The notes beneath the pieces are model-generated. The model had not been told where the DNA came from, did no database searches, and saw only the letters and a program-made list of their open reading frames with translations. From Selaginella tamariscina (lineage: Eukaryota; Streptophyta; Lycopodiopsida; Selaginellales; Selaginellaceae): a stretch of 64,000 bases of DNA. Made by a program: the position numbers and the translations under genes. Shown here piece after piece: positions 33,040-45,183 of the stretch; position 1 is the first letter of the stretch; every line of letters starts with the position of its first letter. The stretch is taken from NCBI GenBank assembly GCA_003024785.1, contig PUQB01000437.1:62001-126000 (forward strand). Reading direction: 5' to 3'.

Positions 33040-34376
33040 ACAGTCATATGCAAGATCGCCCGAGGTCAGTGCAAGGTAAGAGCGCCTAAACAATGCATCC
33101 GCTTTGCCATTTCAAAAACTGGGCCTGTAGACGATGACAAAATCAAAACGTGACATGAATTCACCCACCTAGCCTGTCGCCGACTGAGAACTCGAGCCAT
33201 TTAAAAAAACTTCAGGTTCTTGTGATATATAAGAACTTGTATAGGATGCGTAGCACCTTCCAAGAAGTGCCGCCACTTTTTGAACGAATCCACAATGGCC
33301 TTGAGTTCCTTGTCATGAATCTCATAATTGATCTCCGCCGAAAAGAACTTATGAGAGTGAAAGGCTATAGGATGGAGTAACTTGTCTTCTCCAACTTGTG
33401 ATAAAATAGAACCTACGCAAAATCCGAGGCATTTGCTTCAACAAAGAAGGGACGAGAAGAATCACGATGTACTAAAATCGGAGCTGTCGTGAAGGCGTCC
33501 TTGGGTGCCTTGAATGCATGTTCCACCTTGTCGGACCAAGAGAAATCTCATGTGCGCTTGGTGAGTTCCGTGAGTGGAAGACGCGCTTGGAAAGTCCTCT
33601 ATGAAACGCCTATAGAAGTTTGCAAAGTCAAGGAAACATTGTACGTCTCATACAAACTTGGGTCTCTCCCACTCCACAATAGTCTTCACCTTGTGCATGT
33701 CCATGGAAATGCCAGCAGGAGAGACGATGTAGCCCAATAACTTCACAGTATCCCTGTCGAAAAAACACTCTCCAACTTCGCATATAGGCCATGCTCGCGA
33801 AGCCTCTATAGAACTAGTCATACATGCTTGTCATGTGCTGCCTGGTCCTTGGAGAAAATCAAAATGTCATTGAGATCATCACAAACTAGTTCAAGAAGTC
33901 ATGAAAGATGTCGTTTACCATGTGTTGGAACACGGCTGGGGCATTGGTAAGTTCGAAAGGCATCACCGTGTACTCGAAATGTCCATACCTTGTACGAAAG
34001 GCAATCTTCCACTCATCGTTTGGACGAATCCGTATAAGATTGTAGGCCCCTCGTAAGTCAATCTTTGTGAACACCTTTGCTCCTCAGCCGATCGAGAAGT
34101 TCCGGGATCAATGACAATGGATACCGGTTCTGGATGGTGACTTGATTCAAACCCTTATAATCCACAACCAAGCGCAAACTCTCATCTTTCTTCTTAACAA
34201 AGAAGATAGGTGCTCCTGCAGGGGACTTTGAGTGACGAATGAAGCCGAATGCCAAGTTGTCCTCGATGTACTGGCAAAGAACCTCCAATTCTGTAAGTGA
34301 TAATGCATAAATTGGTCCGAACGGTGGAGTCTTCCTTCCGCAAGATCGATAGGACAATCGTAGGACCTGTGAACAT
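33040..34376 (-). pseudogene. Reverse transcriptase and RNase H, retrotransposon 2
   Basis: RT frames 34357-34058 ([34 protein letters not shown]) and 34074-33886 ([28 protein letters not shown]). The frame then meets a stop, and the part that should read VVIYLDD is shortened (33865-33890), so the catalytic DD pair is lost. RNase H continues to about 33040 in broken frames. Confidence 0.82.
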
Positions 34377-34821
34377 GAAGAATTACAGCCTTGTGCTTGT
34401 CAGAAACGTCCTGAAAGGAGTGATACTTGGATGGTAGGGAAGAAGTAGGAGAAGGAGAAGGAGATTGAAAAACAGGAAAGGCAGATATAGGAAAAATAGA
34501 AGAGGACGTAGGGGTTATTTAGAAAGCAAAAAGATGGAAAGGAGTGGGATCAGTTGCAAGTTCATGCATAGTAGTGATAAGAACTCGGAGAGGAAAAGGA
34601 GGGAGCTGTGACTAAAAAAGAGGAAGGATCTTGGGGGTTAGAACAGAAGCAGAGTAATGAAAAGAGGTAGGATTGCAAAAAACCTGTGCAGATTTTGACA
34701 AGTGTATAGGATTGGAAGAATCTTGTACAGAAGTCCATGGATGCACATGGAGTGAGGAGAGCCAACGAGTGTGCTGATGAACCAACATGAGGTGGATCCT
34801 GTTGAGGAGGAACCTTCAACA

Positions 34822-35232
34822 CTATACAAGAACAGGCACGGTCAATTCTGTAACTTGTACTGCCTCAGACACTAAGGATGTATCCTGCATGCAGGAAGGT
34901 ACAGATTGATCCTGGGAAAACGTGAGTGTCCTAGACCTCCAGTCGATTTGAGGATTTGCAACCACAAACCATGGCATGCCCGAAATGATGGGAGTCGACC
35001 GAGTTTTAATCAAGTTGAAGAAAATCGAATAGTTGAATGTGCCATGACTGCAAGAGAGAGGTGTGGTAGCATGGGTAATTACGCCAAAAGTAAGTAAATG
35101 ACCATCGGCCACCTTTACAGGAACTCCACGTTTCAACTTCACCACCGGAATGCCATGCTGAGTTGCAAAAGTGTCATCCATGAAGCATGCATTTGCACCA
35201 GTGTATAACAGGGCAAACTCTTTAGCTCTCAA
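34822..35232 (-). pseudogene. Aspartic protease, retrotransposon 2 (catalytic Asp lost)
   Basis: A long open frame, EFALLYTGANACFMDDTFAT, then KLKRGVPVKVADGH and SGMPWFVVANPQIDW. The catalytic D-T-G of retrotransposon 1 is Y-T-G here, so the enzyme would be inactive although the frame is open. Confidence 0.85.
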
Positions 35233-35427
35233 TTATTGAGATGAATGTGTACATGAAACTTGAGTGATTGAATGGTATGAGCAGCACCAATGGAGCCTGC
35301 ACCTATGTCCAACTTTGTGGCTCCTAGACAAGTGGACATTGAAGTTTTCTGACTGAACTTCAGCTTTAACTTCACACGTCTTGAACTTCCTGGCTTTAAT
35401 AGAACATTCTCCACCTTGTGTCTTGCT

Positions 35428-36285
35428 TCACCACAATACAAGCATAGGTTTCACTGCAGCGACGTTGCTTCTCAGCAGCAGAAAGTGACCCACGCTTGTA
35501 TTTTCAACCTCTATAAGAACTACTCCAGAAGGTGTCGCAGGAACAGTACCACAATTGCAGGATTGGCTTGCAGGAACTGTTGATGGGATTTTTTTTGACG
35601 ACGCTCGAACAAACGGTTGTCGCAGCAAAGCCTGTTGCATGATCTTCGCTAATGTTTGGGCATCTGATAATGTAAGGAGAAGGTCCTTCATGTCATCCTC
35701 AACCCAAAACAAAAATGTTCGATCAATGCAGTCTCGTCCCATGGAATGTTCGTGCAAAGTTACTGAAATTCGGATGCATATACAGAAGTTGTTGGGATCC
35801 TTGTGTGAGCTTGCATGACTTCGTGCATGTGGAACGGTACTTGTCAGAATCTCCAAAGCAGGCTTCAAAGGCAGCCACAAATCCTTTAAAGTCCTCCATC
35901 AATGGTCGTCATGCTCCAGCAAAGGGGCAACCCAAGCCCGTGGAGATCCAACTAGTAAGGATGCCAAAAGGCCAACCTTTTGTACATCAATCGAGTAGCG
36001 GCGTGGTTGCATACTGATTTGATTTAAAAACCCTTGGAAATCGGCATGATTGCCACTGAACTTTTCCGGCATGCCAATCTTCGGCTTCGAAGAAGTGTTC
36101 GATGGAGAGGAAACCACGGATGTTTGAGAGAGAGTCTATGCAGCAGCCTTGGAGAATGCATCAGCAGCTGCATGCGCCGTATTGGTGGAACCTTGTAGAT
36201 CTGTGACCACTTGGTGCAAAGTGGCTAGCTCATGAAATAACATTGGTGCACGCGTTGAAATTGCTCAAAATCGGCTATGATTTAT
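35428..36285 (-). pseudogene. gag, retrotransposon 2
   Basis: The coiled N-terminus, capsid-like block (RRYSIDVQKVGLLASLLVGS) and region before the zinc knuckle (about 35390-35430, MYCGEARHKVENV) are recognisable in several frames. The second half of the CCHC motif is degraded. Confidence 0.75.
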
Positions 36286-36378
36286 GAAAGAAAAAAGGAG
36301 AAAAATGAAAGAGAAGAATCCAGGGGAAAAAAAAAAGTAACTGGAAATCGGAAAACTATGAAAGCAATTATTATCAAC

Positions 36379-36837
36379 TGTCAAGCCACGATCCAAGAAC
36401 AAGGAAGCGAGCAGGATTCCGAAAACAAGGAAACTTGACTCAAGAGCAGGACAAGGAATAAGACAGGAACTAGGAACTCATGAGCAAACAAGGAGTAGGA
36501 CAAGAACTGGAGCAGGATAGGAACTAAGAAGAAACAAGAGTAAAAGATAAGAAATCAAGACAAGAATGATCGTAGAATGACTGATGTTAATAGTAACTGA
36601 TTGTACAACAATTAGGTCGAAGCTTTTATGCTCACAACTCCAAGAGTTAATTTGGTCATGAGCCTAATTTAGTCATGAGCTAAAAATGGTGACTATTATC
36701 CTCTAGGCATATCCTGTAGCATATCATGTAGGCATATCCTATAGGAATATCTTGTAGGTATATCCTATAATATTCTGTATCCTGTATCCTATATTGTATC
36801 ATATTCGGAATCCTGCATCATGTATTGGGTTGTGACA
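36379..36837 (-). repeat. 5' LTR of retrotransposon 2
   Basis: 459 bp; shorter and more diverged than its partner. The adjacent primer site (36364-36378) reads GTTGATAATAATTGC on the minus strand, a transition-decayed form of the self-priming site. Confidence 0.9.
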
Positions 36838-36842
36838 GTTGT

Positions 36843-37130
36843 ACTTCCAAATGAGGATGATTCCTTAAGGGGTAAGTCGTAATGTTTTAATTCTATCACA
36901 AAGATATATGCAATGCATATCTCTTTGGTGGAGTTAGGGCAGGTCTCTTAGCTAAAGTCTACTTGTGGGTTTAAAGAGTAATCATAAGTCTCGTGCCTAC
37001 TTAAACATTTGAGTCAGACTCTTGGGTTATTTAAAAACTTAGTGTTGCTCACACAGGGTATTGATGTCAAATGGCCACTTAATAATCATGTGTTCTATGT
37101 GTTAACCTTTCGAATTAAAAATGACAATTA
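36843..37130. repeat. Host repeat, unit 2, right part
   Basis: Continues the host repeat after retrotransposon 2 (GAGTCAGACTCTTGGGTTAT, GCTCACACAGGGTATTGATG), collinear with 29395-29730. Confidence 0.65.
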
Positions 37131-37894
37131 AACCATATTTGTATAAATTCAAAATATATTAGTTTGGACCTTAAAGCAACTTTATAGAATATGCTTGAAA
37201 CATGAATAGTCATTGAATATTCCTCTAAAATTCTACCCCTATGTAAAGATATCTTCAATATATTGTTTGGTAGATATTTTACTGGGGCCAAGGTAAAGTA
37301 AACAGTTACATAAATTGCACATTTTAAAAAGTGATTGTGTTTTTTAATAGACATTATGTTTATCTGAAACAATAATGCAAATGTATTTCAGTTATGCTAA
37401 TGAAAAGATTGTTTCATAGAAAATACATGAAGTAAAATGTCTAGAATGTTATAGAAAATCTTGTACAAACGTGTGATTAAGTTTGATTTGAACATTGTTT
37501 ACAATTTGTTTTTAAAAAGACTACTCTATTTTACAAGTTAATAAAGTAGTTAATTCACCTTTTGCTTTTTCGTCTTTTGTCTCTTAAAAACCTCCGGGGT
37601 CTAATTTGTTAAACGATTCCTTCAAAGATGTTTTTTAACCTCTGTATTATGGGAGGTGTTCTTGTTCTTCTTCCTTAGTAAAACTTCTTTCTTGTTTTTT
37701 TATGAATTCTTCTAATCATGTTTTCTTATAAACTCCTGTACTTATGTTTGCCTTCACTTCTCTTTCGTTTTAGACTAAGACTTTTTAGTCAAATTAACTT
37801 CAAAGCAAACACGAGGACAAACCATCACTACATAATAAATCAAGTTCAAAGTGGGAGTCTACATTTGAAAAAAACAAGGGTGCAGAAGTTGGTG
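37131..37894. other. AT-rich intergenic DNA
   Basis: No gene or recognisable repeat seen between the host repeat and the inverted duplication. Confidence 0.5.
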
Positions 37895-37938
37895 TGCTTT
37901 TTTGTAAGAATATACCGATAGATGTACAAATGGTTTGA

Positions 37939-39541
37939 ATGCGGGATTGTTTAAATCTTTTTAATCGCCATCTCTCACGAATCGCAAGGAACAGAAAGCT
38001 AGACAGGAAGGTAGCAGCAATCCCACTTGCCGGACGGAGAACAGCCAGTGAGACAAGTGTAGAAGAGCTTAGATCGGACCTGTCTCGAGTGTCAGCTTCC
38101 CGGCAACTCGGCTCTATATGGAGCGTTGATTCAGAGATGTGCCTCTAACAAGGCATTACCGGAAGGCATTCGCTTACACAATCACATCTCCGGAACTGCA
38201 TTTGCCGGAGATACATTCTTATGGAACCTCCTCGTGCAAATGTACGCTTCATGTGGCTGCCTTGACAGAGCATGTACCGTGTTTCAAGAGATAGAGCATC
38301 CGAATGTGTTCTCTTGGAACATCATGGCTTCTGCATATGCCCAGAACGGGCATCTGCAGTCAGCATTTGCCACTTTCCAGAGAACCCCTAGGAAAGACGT
38401 GATTTCATGGTCTACCATGATTACTGCATACACCCAGAATGGGCAAGGCAGGAAAGCTCTGAAACTCTTAAGTGAGATGGACGTACAAGGCAGTGCGCCC
38501 AACAAAGTCACGTTCCTTAGCGCACTGGAGGCTTGTGCGGGAACATTTGCATTGATAGAAGGGAAGGAAATACACACTCACATCTCGAGTGTTACGGAGC
38601 TGCAGAAGGATGTGAAAATAGAGACTGCCCTTGTAAACATGTATGGCAAGTGCGGGAGAGTAGATGAAGCTCGTGCTCTCCTCGAGGCAATGCTTGAGCC
38701 CAGTGTGGTCACTGTAAATGCAATGATATCAGCATATGCACAACATGGGGATATGGCTGAAGCTGAATCACTGTTTCAAACATTAACTCCCCCACGGTAT
38801 CCTCGTGGAACACAGTCAGCCCAGACGGGACATATCTCTCCTGCACTGAGCTACTTCAGACAGATGGACCTGTCGGGGTTCCAACCCGACACGATCACGT
38901 TTGTCAGCCTGTTTGATGCGTGTGCGCATATACCCGCTCTTCCAGAAGGCAGATTGATACACTCGAGCGTCGACAACCTCTTTCGTCTGGACGGTCCCAT
39001 CACGACGTCCCTTGTGTTTATGTACGGGAAATGTGGTAATCTACGTCTTGCAAGGAAGCTTTTCGAAGAGATGCCTGCGAGGGACATCGTTCCCTGGACG
39101 GCTATGATTGCCGCATACGCCCACAATGGGCACGGTGACACTGCTCTGGAGCTTTTCCAGCAGTTAGCACTGGAAGGTGGAAAACCGAACGTGGTCACAT
39201 TCAACACAATACTCTGTGCATGCAGTCACGGAGGACTTTTGCATCATGCTCATCAGTACTTCATGTCGATGAGCGAGTTCGGTGAGTGCGGAGCACTATG
39301 GGTGTTTGCTGGATATACTGGGAGGGTTGGCAAGCTGAGGGAAGCCGAAGACCTTGCATATAACATGCCTTTCGAACCGGGCTCGGTGGATTGGACTGCA
39401 TTGTTAGGGGCTTGCTCCACACATGGGGATGCTCGAGTTGCGCACAGGCTTTTCTCTCTCACCTCCAAAGCAAACTCCTCTCCATATGTTTTGCTGTATA
39501 ACATATACAGGGAATACGTGGAGACACAGCAAATGACATAA
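37939..39541 (+). pseudogene. PLS-class PPR protein, arm 1 copy
   Basis: Organelle RNA-binding pentatricopeptide protein. An Arg-rich N-terminus (MRDCLNLFNRHLSRIARNRK) looks like a mitochondrial or plastid targeting peptide. P, L and S repeats (SWNIMASAYAQNGH, SWSTMITAYTQNGQGRKAL) are followed by an E domain (SVDWTALLGACSTHG, SPYVLLYNIY); there is no DYW domain. Compared with arm 2 it has an 8-bp deletion near 38090 that breaks the N-terminal frame, a deletion near 38795-38820 that removes part of a repeat (SSWNTVIKGY in arm 2), and a deletion near 39285 that removes the QPSAEHYGCLLD block. It is the more damaged copy. Confidence 0.85.
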
Positions 39542-39598
39542 AGGTTTAAGCACACCTTATACCTATATTAAGGTATACATTGACCTTATTTATACGGG

Positions 39599-40062
39599 AT
39601 GAGATTGCCAGAAGAGCGTATCTTTAGAGCAAGAGTTCGGTATATCCCAGAAGCGGGTGTTTATATCGTTCGCCGTTATTATGTGGATGAAGCAACACTG
39701 CTTTGGATGATTGTGGTGGGGATTGTAAGCTTTGTTATTATGTGTCTGCTCTGTATTTCCTGAGAAGGAACGTGCACTTTACTGGTTTAGTATTGAAGAG
39801 CTTGTGTCGAAAGCCAAAGAAATCGGAAGTGTTGGCGGTCGAAATCAACCCCGACTTAGCCAATGCTGACGAGTGTGTTATGTGCTGGGAGGCCCTGGCG
39901 GCGGGCAAGGTCAGAGTACTTCCTTGTGAGCACATGTATCATACGCACTGTATAGATAGATGGATGGACAAGCCCCAGCGTGATCCGACCTGTCCATTGT
40001 GCAGATACGAGCTGTATGAGAAGCATTGCTGCATGCCACTTGTGCAGATAATGTTTGAGTGA
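39599..40062 (+). pseudogene. RING-H2 (ATL-like) ubiquitin ligase, arm 1 copy
   Basis: From the ATG at 39599: MRLPEERIFRARVRYIPEAG, then a membrane segment (LLWMIVVGIVSFVIMCL). A one-base loss near 39750 and an 8-bp insertion near 39782 relative to arm 2 shift the frame; the shifted frame then reads through an intact RING-H2 domain (CVMC, CEHMYHTHC, CPLC) to a stop at 40062. Domain layout (N-terminal membrane helix, RING-H2) suggests an ATL-type E3 ligase. Only the RING half is intact in this copy. Confidence 0.75.
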
Positions 40063-40271
40063 GTACATATTCAAAAGGTAGTTTGTATTTTCCTTCTCTT
40101 TTATTCCTTTTTCGTTGTATGTATAAGGTTACCTTGTAAATTTACATCAATATTTATTTTATAGACATATGTATGCATATAAAATTTAAACCTCATGTAG
40201 CATAATTATGAGTATATGTACTTATAATAACAAACCAATGAAATGAAATCCGCAAGAGCTGCTTTACCGTG

Positions 40272-40832
40272 TTAATCGACAATGAAGACTTTATTATGTT
40301 GTACAAGCTTCTGCTTCTTTTTCTTCTTCTTGTTCTTTTTCCTGGGCAACAAGTTGTGTGGGGTCTCCACGCTATTCTTCTTCTTGACATGAAAAGCGTT
40401 TGTTCTGCTGTCATCCTCGTCGTCGTCGTCGTCATCACTATGCGGTGGCTCTTCTTTCTCCTCGGCACGCCTGCTCTTGTCCATCTGCTTCCTGAGGTTC
40501 TTCATTACTGGTGACGACGTGGTAGCAGCTTGTGCGTGTGGTATAAACTTGGCCCCCAAACCCAACCTGTATGTGCGTCAATGCATGCTAGGAACACATA
40601 ATAATATACCTCATTGGCCGTGATTCAGGGTGAGGAACATCCACTACATCGTCATTTTCTGGATCAAAATCTGCTCCACCAGTCATCTTCTGAAGCCATC
40701 CCTTTGCCTATACAAACATATGCAAACTGCAATCACACACAAATAACAACTCCCTCTCTCTCAACATACCATTTGAAACGCATGCTGGGACACGACCACT
40801 TCCTTGCGGCTGTCTGGCGCCTTGGCCGCCAT
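40272..40832 (-). CDS. Small lysine-rich, probably nucleolar protein
   Basis: Three exons with clean splice sites: 40770-40832 (MAAKAPDSRKEVVVSQHAFQ), 40610-40707 (GWLQKMTGGADFDPENDD) and 40272-40566. The exon 2-3 junction gives RPMRLGLGAKFIPHAQ, a motif I associate with a conserved eukaryotic protein family of small, basic, nucleolus-type proteins whose function I cannot name. Exon 3 has an Asp-rich run and ends in KKNKKKKKKQKL, a nuclear or nucleolar targeting signal. About 151 residues. It lies in the spacer of the inverted duplication, divergent from the PPR gene. Confidence 0.75.
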
Positions 40833-40854
40833 TTAGGAAAAACCCTAATGGGTC

Positions 40855-42526
40855 ATGCTCAAAACACTTGGTAAACCTGTAACAAGATGCCCACAATACG
40901 AAAACTACCTCTCTAATCCAATTTTATGCACGATCCAAGTCCCTATACGGAGGGAACACATCCACCAGCAAATACTAAACTCCAAGTACGCAAACAATAC
41001 CATTTTGATGAATTTCTTGATAATGATGTACGGAAACTGCGGGGCAGTACGGGACTCTTTGAAGACCTTCGAAAGCATCGGAGCAGGAATGTTTTCTCTT
41101 GGAATATGATGGTCATTGCATATGCCCAGAATGGGAATCTTACTTCAGGGAAGAATCTCTTAGAGAGAATGCCTTCTCAGACAATAATCTCTTGCAATGT
41201 CCTCATCACTGCATGCGTACAGAATGGCGATACAGAGTGTGCTAGGAAGATCTTTGAGACAATGCCCGAGCCGGACGTTGTTACGTGGACTGCGTTGATA
41301 TCGGGGTATACCCAACAAGGACATCACATGAAATCGGTTCAGCTCTTTCAGAGGATGTGTTTAATTGGTACTCAGCCTGACAGAGTTGCATTCATAAACA
41401 TTCTCGAATCCTGTTATGATCCTCGGAGTTTGAAGTCCGTACATGAAACCATCCTCGAGTCCGGACTCGTCCTCGAGCTACAGCTGGGAAGTTCACTGTT
41501 AACTATGTATGGAAGAACACATAATCTGTGTTCTGCGAAGTTGGTATTCGATCAGATGCCTCGTAGGAACCTTGTATCTTGGAACGCGTTGATTACTGCG
41601 TATGCCCAGAATGGACATCTGGTGATAGCTAAGGAGCTGTTTGCGAAGATGCCAGAGCGGGACGTAATCTCCTGGACGGCTTTGTCCTCTGAGCTTGCAC
41701 GTAATGGGGACCTTGAGCAAGCCAGGGAGATGTTTGATAGGATGCCTGAACCGAATACAGTTTCCTGGAGTGCAATGATTGCAGGATATGCACAGAATGG
41801 GCAAGGCGACGGAGCTCTTAAGCTCTTCAGAGCGATGGATTCCGAAGGCGTGTGTATGAGCCACGCTACGTTTGTCAGCACGTTAGATGCGTGTACGTCT
41901 TCAAGTACACCGAAAGTAGGATACATGGTTATTGAAGAGTTTCTACAGTCGGGTATTCGCATAGATGTCAAGATACAGACTGCAATGATAAACTTGCACT
42001 CGAGGTTAGGGAAGGTTGATCTTGCAAGACTAGTGTTTGAAGAAGTAACACAGAGGAACTATATATGTTGGAACTCGATAATAGGGACATATGCCCAGAA
42101 TGGGCATATCAAGGAGTCCATCGGATACCTCTACTTGATGAGTTTAGATGGGTTTGATGCGAACGAAGTCACATTCAGGACGCTCTTGGGCGCATTAAGC
42201 CATGCCGGATGCCTCCAATCAAGCATAGACACGTTTTGCTCCAGTGTTCGAGACTACAGCGTCTGTCCCTCTTTGGATCATTAATATGTATTATTGACCT
42301 TCTTGGGAGGATTGGGAGCCTGGGTGAGGCCAAGGAGCTTGTTTTGGGAATGCCATTTCAACCTGACGCCGTTGCATGGACGTCATTCCTCAGTGCCTGT
42401 AGTGTTCAGCATCAAGTGGGTTGGGGAGAGTATGCTGCCAAGCAGGTTTTAGAGCTAGAAGCTGACAAAGACTCTCCCTATGTAGTGCTTTCACAGCTTT
42501 ACTCATCTCTAAAGAAGATTAATTAA
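40855..42526 (+). CDS. PLS-class PPR protein in the spacer
   Basis: Third PPR gene, distinct from the arm copies. Repeats include FSWNMMVIAYAQNGNL, SWNALITAYAQNGHL, SWSAMIAGYAQNGQGDGAL and CWNSIIGTYAQNGH; the E domain is at 42290-42526 (AWTSFLSACSVQHQVG, SPYVVLSQLY). No DYW domain. The N-terminal part is in another frame (REHIHQQILNSKYAN, 40950-41090), so a frame break lies near 41090. A second break at TTAATATG (about 42281-42287) separates CPSLDH from CIIDLLGRIG. Length and repeat order are otherwise normal. Such proteins edit or process specific organelle transcripts. Confidence 0.85.
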
Positions 42527-43029
42527 CTCTCTGTGTGTGTAACTTCACATATGGTAACATAATTTAACTTTATCGCTCATTTATTATATGCCATGGTAAC
42601 TGAACATATTAAACTAAACAAAAAGAATATCAAATAAATAAAAGTATTTATATCTCAGTGCTCAAAGGCATGTTATACACGTGCATGCATGTGTGTGTGT
42701 GTGTGTGTGTGGTGTGAGAGAAGAGAGAGAGAGAGAGAGATCCGGATAACTAACGTCCTTTTCGCATGTTCAACCAAGTAATGTGTCTAGTGTATACAGA
42801 GAAGCACAAACTTTGAGTGTACAAGCACTTGCGTGCGTGTGCATGTTTGTGTATGTGTTCGTGCGTGGGAAGTTTACCACAGTGTTTATAAAGCGGATAT
42901 TCGTAAACATATACTATTGGATGAACTTTCAAGAGTATGGATGTAGATTTACAAGGTATATATGTATACGAAAAAGAAATAAAAGAAAGGAAAATACAAC
43001 TACCTTTTAACAACAGCATGTTAAGACTG
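42527..43029. other. Intergenic, with (TG)n(GA)n microsatellite
   Basis: No gene. TG and GA repeats at about 42690-42740. Confidence 0.6.
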
Positions 43030-43047
43030 AACATGTACTCACTGTTC

Positions 43048-43495
43048 TCAGTCAAACACTAGCTCCACAAGTGGCATGGAGCAATGCTTCTCATACAGCT
43101 CGTATCTGCAAGGTCGGATCACGCTGGGGCTTGTCCATCCATCTATCTATACAGTGCGTATGATACATGTGCTCACAAGGAAGTACACTGACCTCGCCCG
43201 CCGCCCCAGCACATAACACACTCGTCGTCGGCATTGGCTAAGTCGGGGTTGATTTCGACTGCCAACTCTTCCGCTTTCTTTGGCTTTCGACACAAGCTCT
43301 TCAATACTAAAGTGCACGTTCCTTCTCAGGAAATACAAGAACAGACACATAGTAACAAAGCTTACAATCCCCACCACAAACACCCAAAGCAATGCTACTT
43401 CATCCACATAATAACGGCGAACGATATAAACACCGGCTTCTGGGATATACCGAACGAACTCTTGCTCTAAAGATACGCTCTTCTGGCACTCTCAT
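43048..43495 (-). pseudogene. RING-H2 (ATL-like) ubiquitin ligase, arm 2 copy
   Basis: The membrane segment is intact (LLWVFVVGIVSFVTMCLFLY), but the frame leaves the RING frame after VHFSIEELVSKAKE. An 8-bp deletion near 43110-43115 removes the CPL of the last CPLC zinc ligand pair, and another deletion removes part of the loop after CVMCW. The RING domain is thus destroyed. Confidence 0.75.
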
Positions 43496-43546
43496 CCCGT
43501 ATAAATAAGGTCAATGTATACCTATAAGGTGTGCTTAAACCTTATG

Positions 43547-45183
43547 TCATTTGCTGTGTCTATCTCCGTTTTCCACGTATTCCCTGTATATGTTATACAG
43601 CAAAACATATGGAGAGGAGTTTGCTTTGGAGGTGAGAGAGAAAAGCCTGTGTGCAACTCGAGCATCGCCATGTGTGGAGCAAGCCCCTAACAATGCAGTC
43701 CAATCCACCGAGCCCGGTTCGAAGGGCATGTTGTATGCAAGGTCTTCGGCTTCCCTCAGCTTGCCAACCCTCCCCAGTATATCCAGCAAACACCCATAGT
43801 GCTCCGCACTGGGTTGGACACCGAACTCGCTCATCGACATGAAGTACTGGTGAGCATGATGCAAAAGTCCTCCGTGACTGCATGCACAGAGTATGGTGTT
43901 GAATGTGACCACGTTCGGTTTTCCACCTTCCAGTGCTAACTGCTGGAAAAGCTCCAGAGCAGTGTCACCGTGCCCATTGTGGGCGTATGCGGCAATCATA
44001 GCCGTCCAGGTAACGATGTCCCTCGCAGGCATCTCATCGAAAAGCTTCCTTGCAACACGTAGATTACCACATTTCCCGTACATGAACACAAGGGACGTCG
44101 TGATGGGACCGTCCAGACGAAAGAGGTTGTCGACGCTCGAGTGTATCAATCTGCCTTCTGGAGAGCGGGTATATTCGCACACGCATCAAACAGGCTGACA
44201 AACGTGATCGTGTCGGGTTGGAACCCCGACAGGTCCATCTGTCTGAAGTAGCTCAGTGCAGGAGAGATATGTCCCGTCTGGGCATATCCCTTGATGACTG
44301 TGTTCCACGAGGACACCGTGGGAGAGTTTAAAGTTTGAAACAGTGATTCAGCTTCAGACATATCCCCATGTTGCACATATGCTGATATCATAGCATTTAC
44401 AGTGACCACACTGGGCTCCAGCGTTGCCTCGAGAAGGCCACGAGCTTCATCTAGTCTCCCGCACTTGCCATACATGTTTACAAGGGCAGTCTCTATTTTC
44501 ACATCCTTCTGCAGCTCCGTAACACTCGAGATGTGAGTGTGTATTTCCTTCCCTTCTATCAATGCACCTGTTCCCGCACAAGCCTCCAGTGCGCTAAGGA
44601 ACGTGACTTTGTTGGGCGCACTGCCTTGTACGTCCATCTCACTTAAGAGTTTCAGAGCTTTCCTGCCTTGCCCATTCTGGGTGTATGCAGTAATCATGGT
44701 AGACCATGAAATCACGTCTTTCGTTGGGGTTCTCTGGAACGTGGCAAATGCTGACTGCAGATGCCCGTTCTGGGCATATGCAGACGCCATGATGTTCCAA
44801 GAGAACACATTCGGATGCTCTATCTCTTGAAACACGGTACATGCTCTGTCAAGGCAGCCACATGAAGCGTACATTTGCACGAGGAGGTTCCATAAGAATG
44901 TATCTCCGGCAAATGCAGTTCCGGAGATGTGATTGTGTAAGCGAATGCCTTCCGGTAATGCCTTGTTAGATGCACATCTCTGAAGCAACGCTCCATATAG
45001 AGCCGAGTTGCCGGGGAGCTGATGTGTTAGCACTCGAGACAGGTCCGATCTAAGCTCTTCTACACTTGTCTCACTGGCTGTTCTCCGTCCGGCAAGTGGG
45101 ATTGCTGCTACCTTCCTGTCTAGCTTTCTGTTCCTTGCGATTCGTGAGAGATGGCGATTAAAAAGATTTAAACAATCCCGCAT
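43547..45183 (-). CDS. PLS-class PPR protein, arm 2 copy
   Basis: Better preserved copy of the arm 1 PPR gene. The frame runs from 45183 (MRDCLNLFNRHLSRIARNRK) to 44146 through intact repeats (SWNIMASAYAQNGH, SSWNTVIKGYAQTGH) and resumes at 44160 after a one-base loss at about 44155-44160 (PALQKAD where arm 1 has PALPEGR). The second part carries ARDIVTWTAMIAAYAHNGHG, the complete AEHYGCLLDILGRVG block and the E domain, ending at 43547. The single break coincides with a short homopolymer difference to arm 1, so the gene may be functional. Confidence 0.85.

Larger units (their letters stand above)
30972..36842 (-). mobile_element. Ty3/gypsy chromovirus-type LTR retrotransposon 2
   Basis: Same family and orientation as retrotransposon 1 but older. 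LTRs are at 36379-36837 (5') and 30977-31492 (3'), and the target duplication is GTTGT at 30972-30976 and 36838-36842. All domains are recognisable in the same order but decayed, with many transitions of the C-to-T type. It has no nested insertion, so it shows the intact pol order across the site where the nested element sits in retrotransposon 1. The purine tract GGAGGAGGTGC borders the 3' LTR. Confidence 0.92.
37895..40078 (+). repeat. Inverted duplication, arm 1
   Basis: About 2.18 kb nearly identical in reverse complement to 43030-45220 (arm 2), with a 2.95-kb spacer. Contains a PPR gene and a RING gene in each arm. Confidence 0.9.

Noticed and set aside
38284-38577. Antisense open frames within PPR genes (also 38851-39207, 41499-41971, 44537-44830)
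   Set aside because: Mirror frames of the repeated, GC-biased PPR codons; the sense strand has clear motifs.
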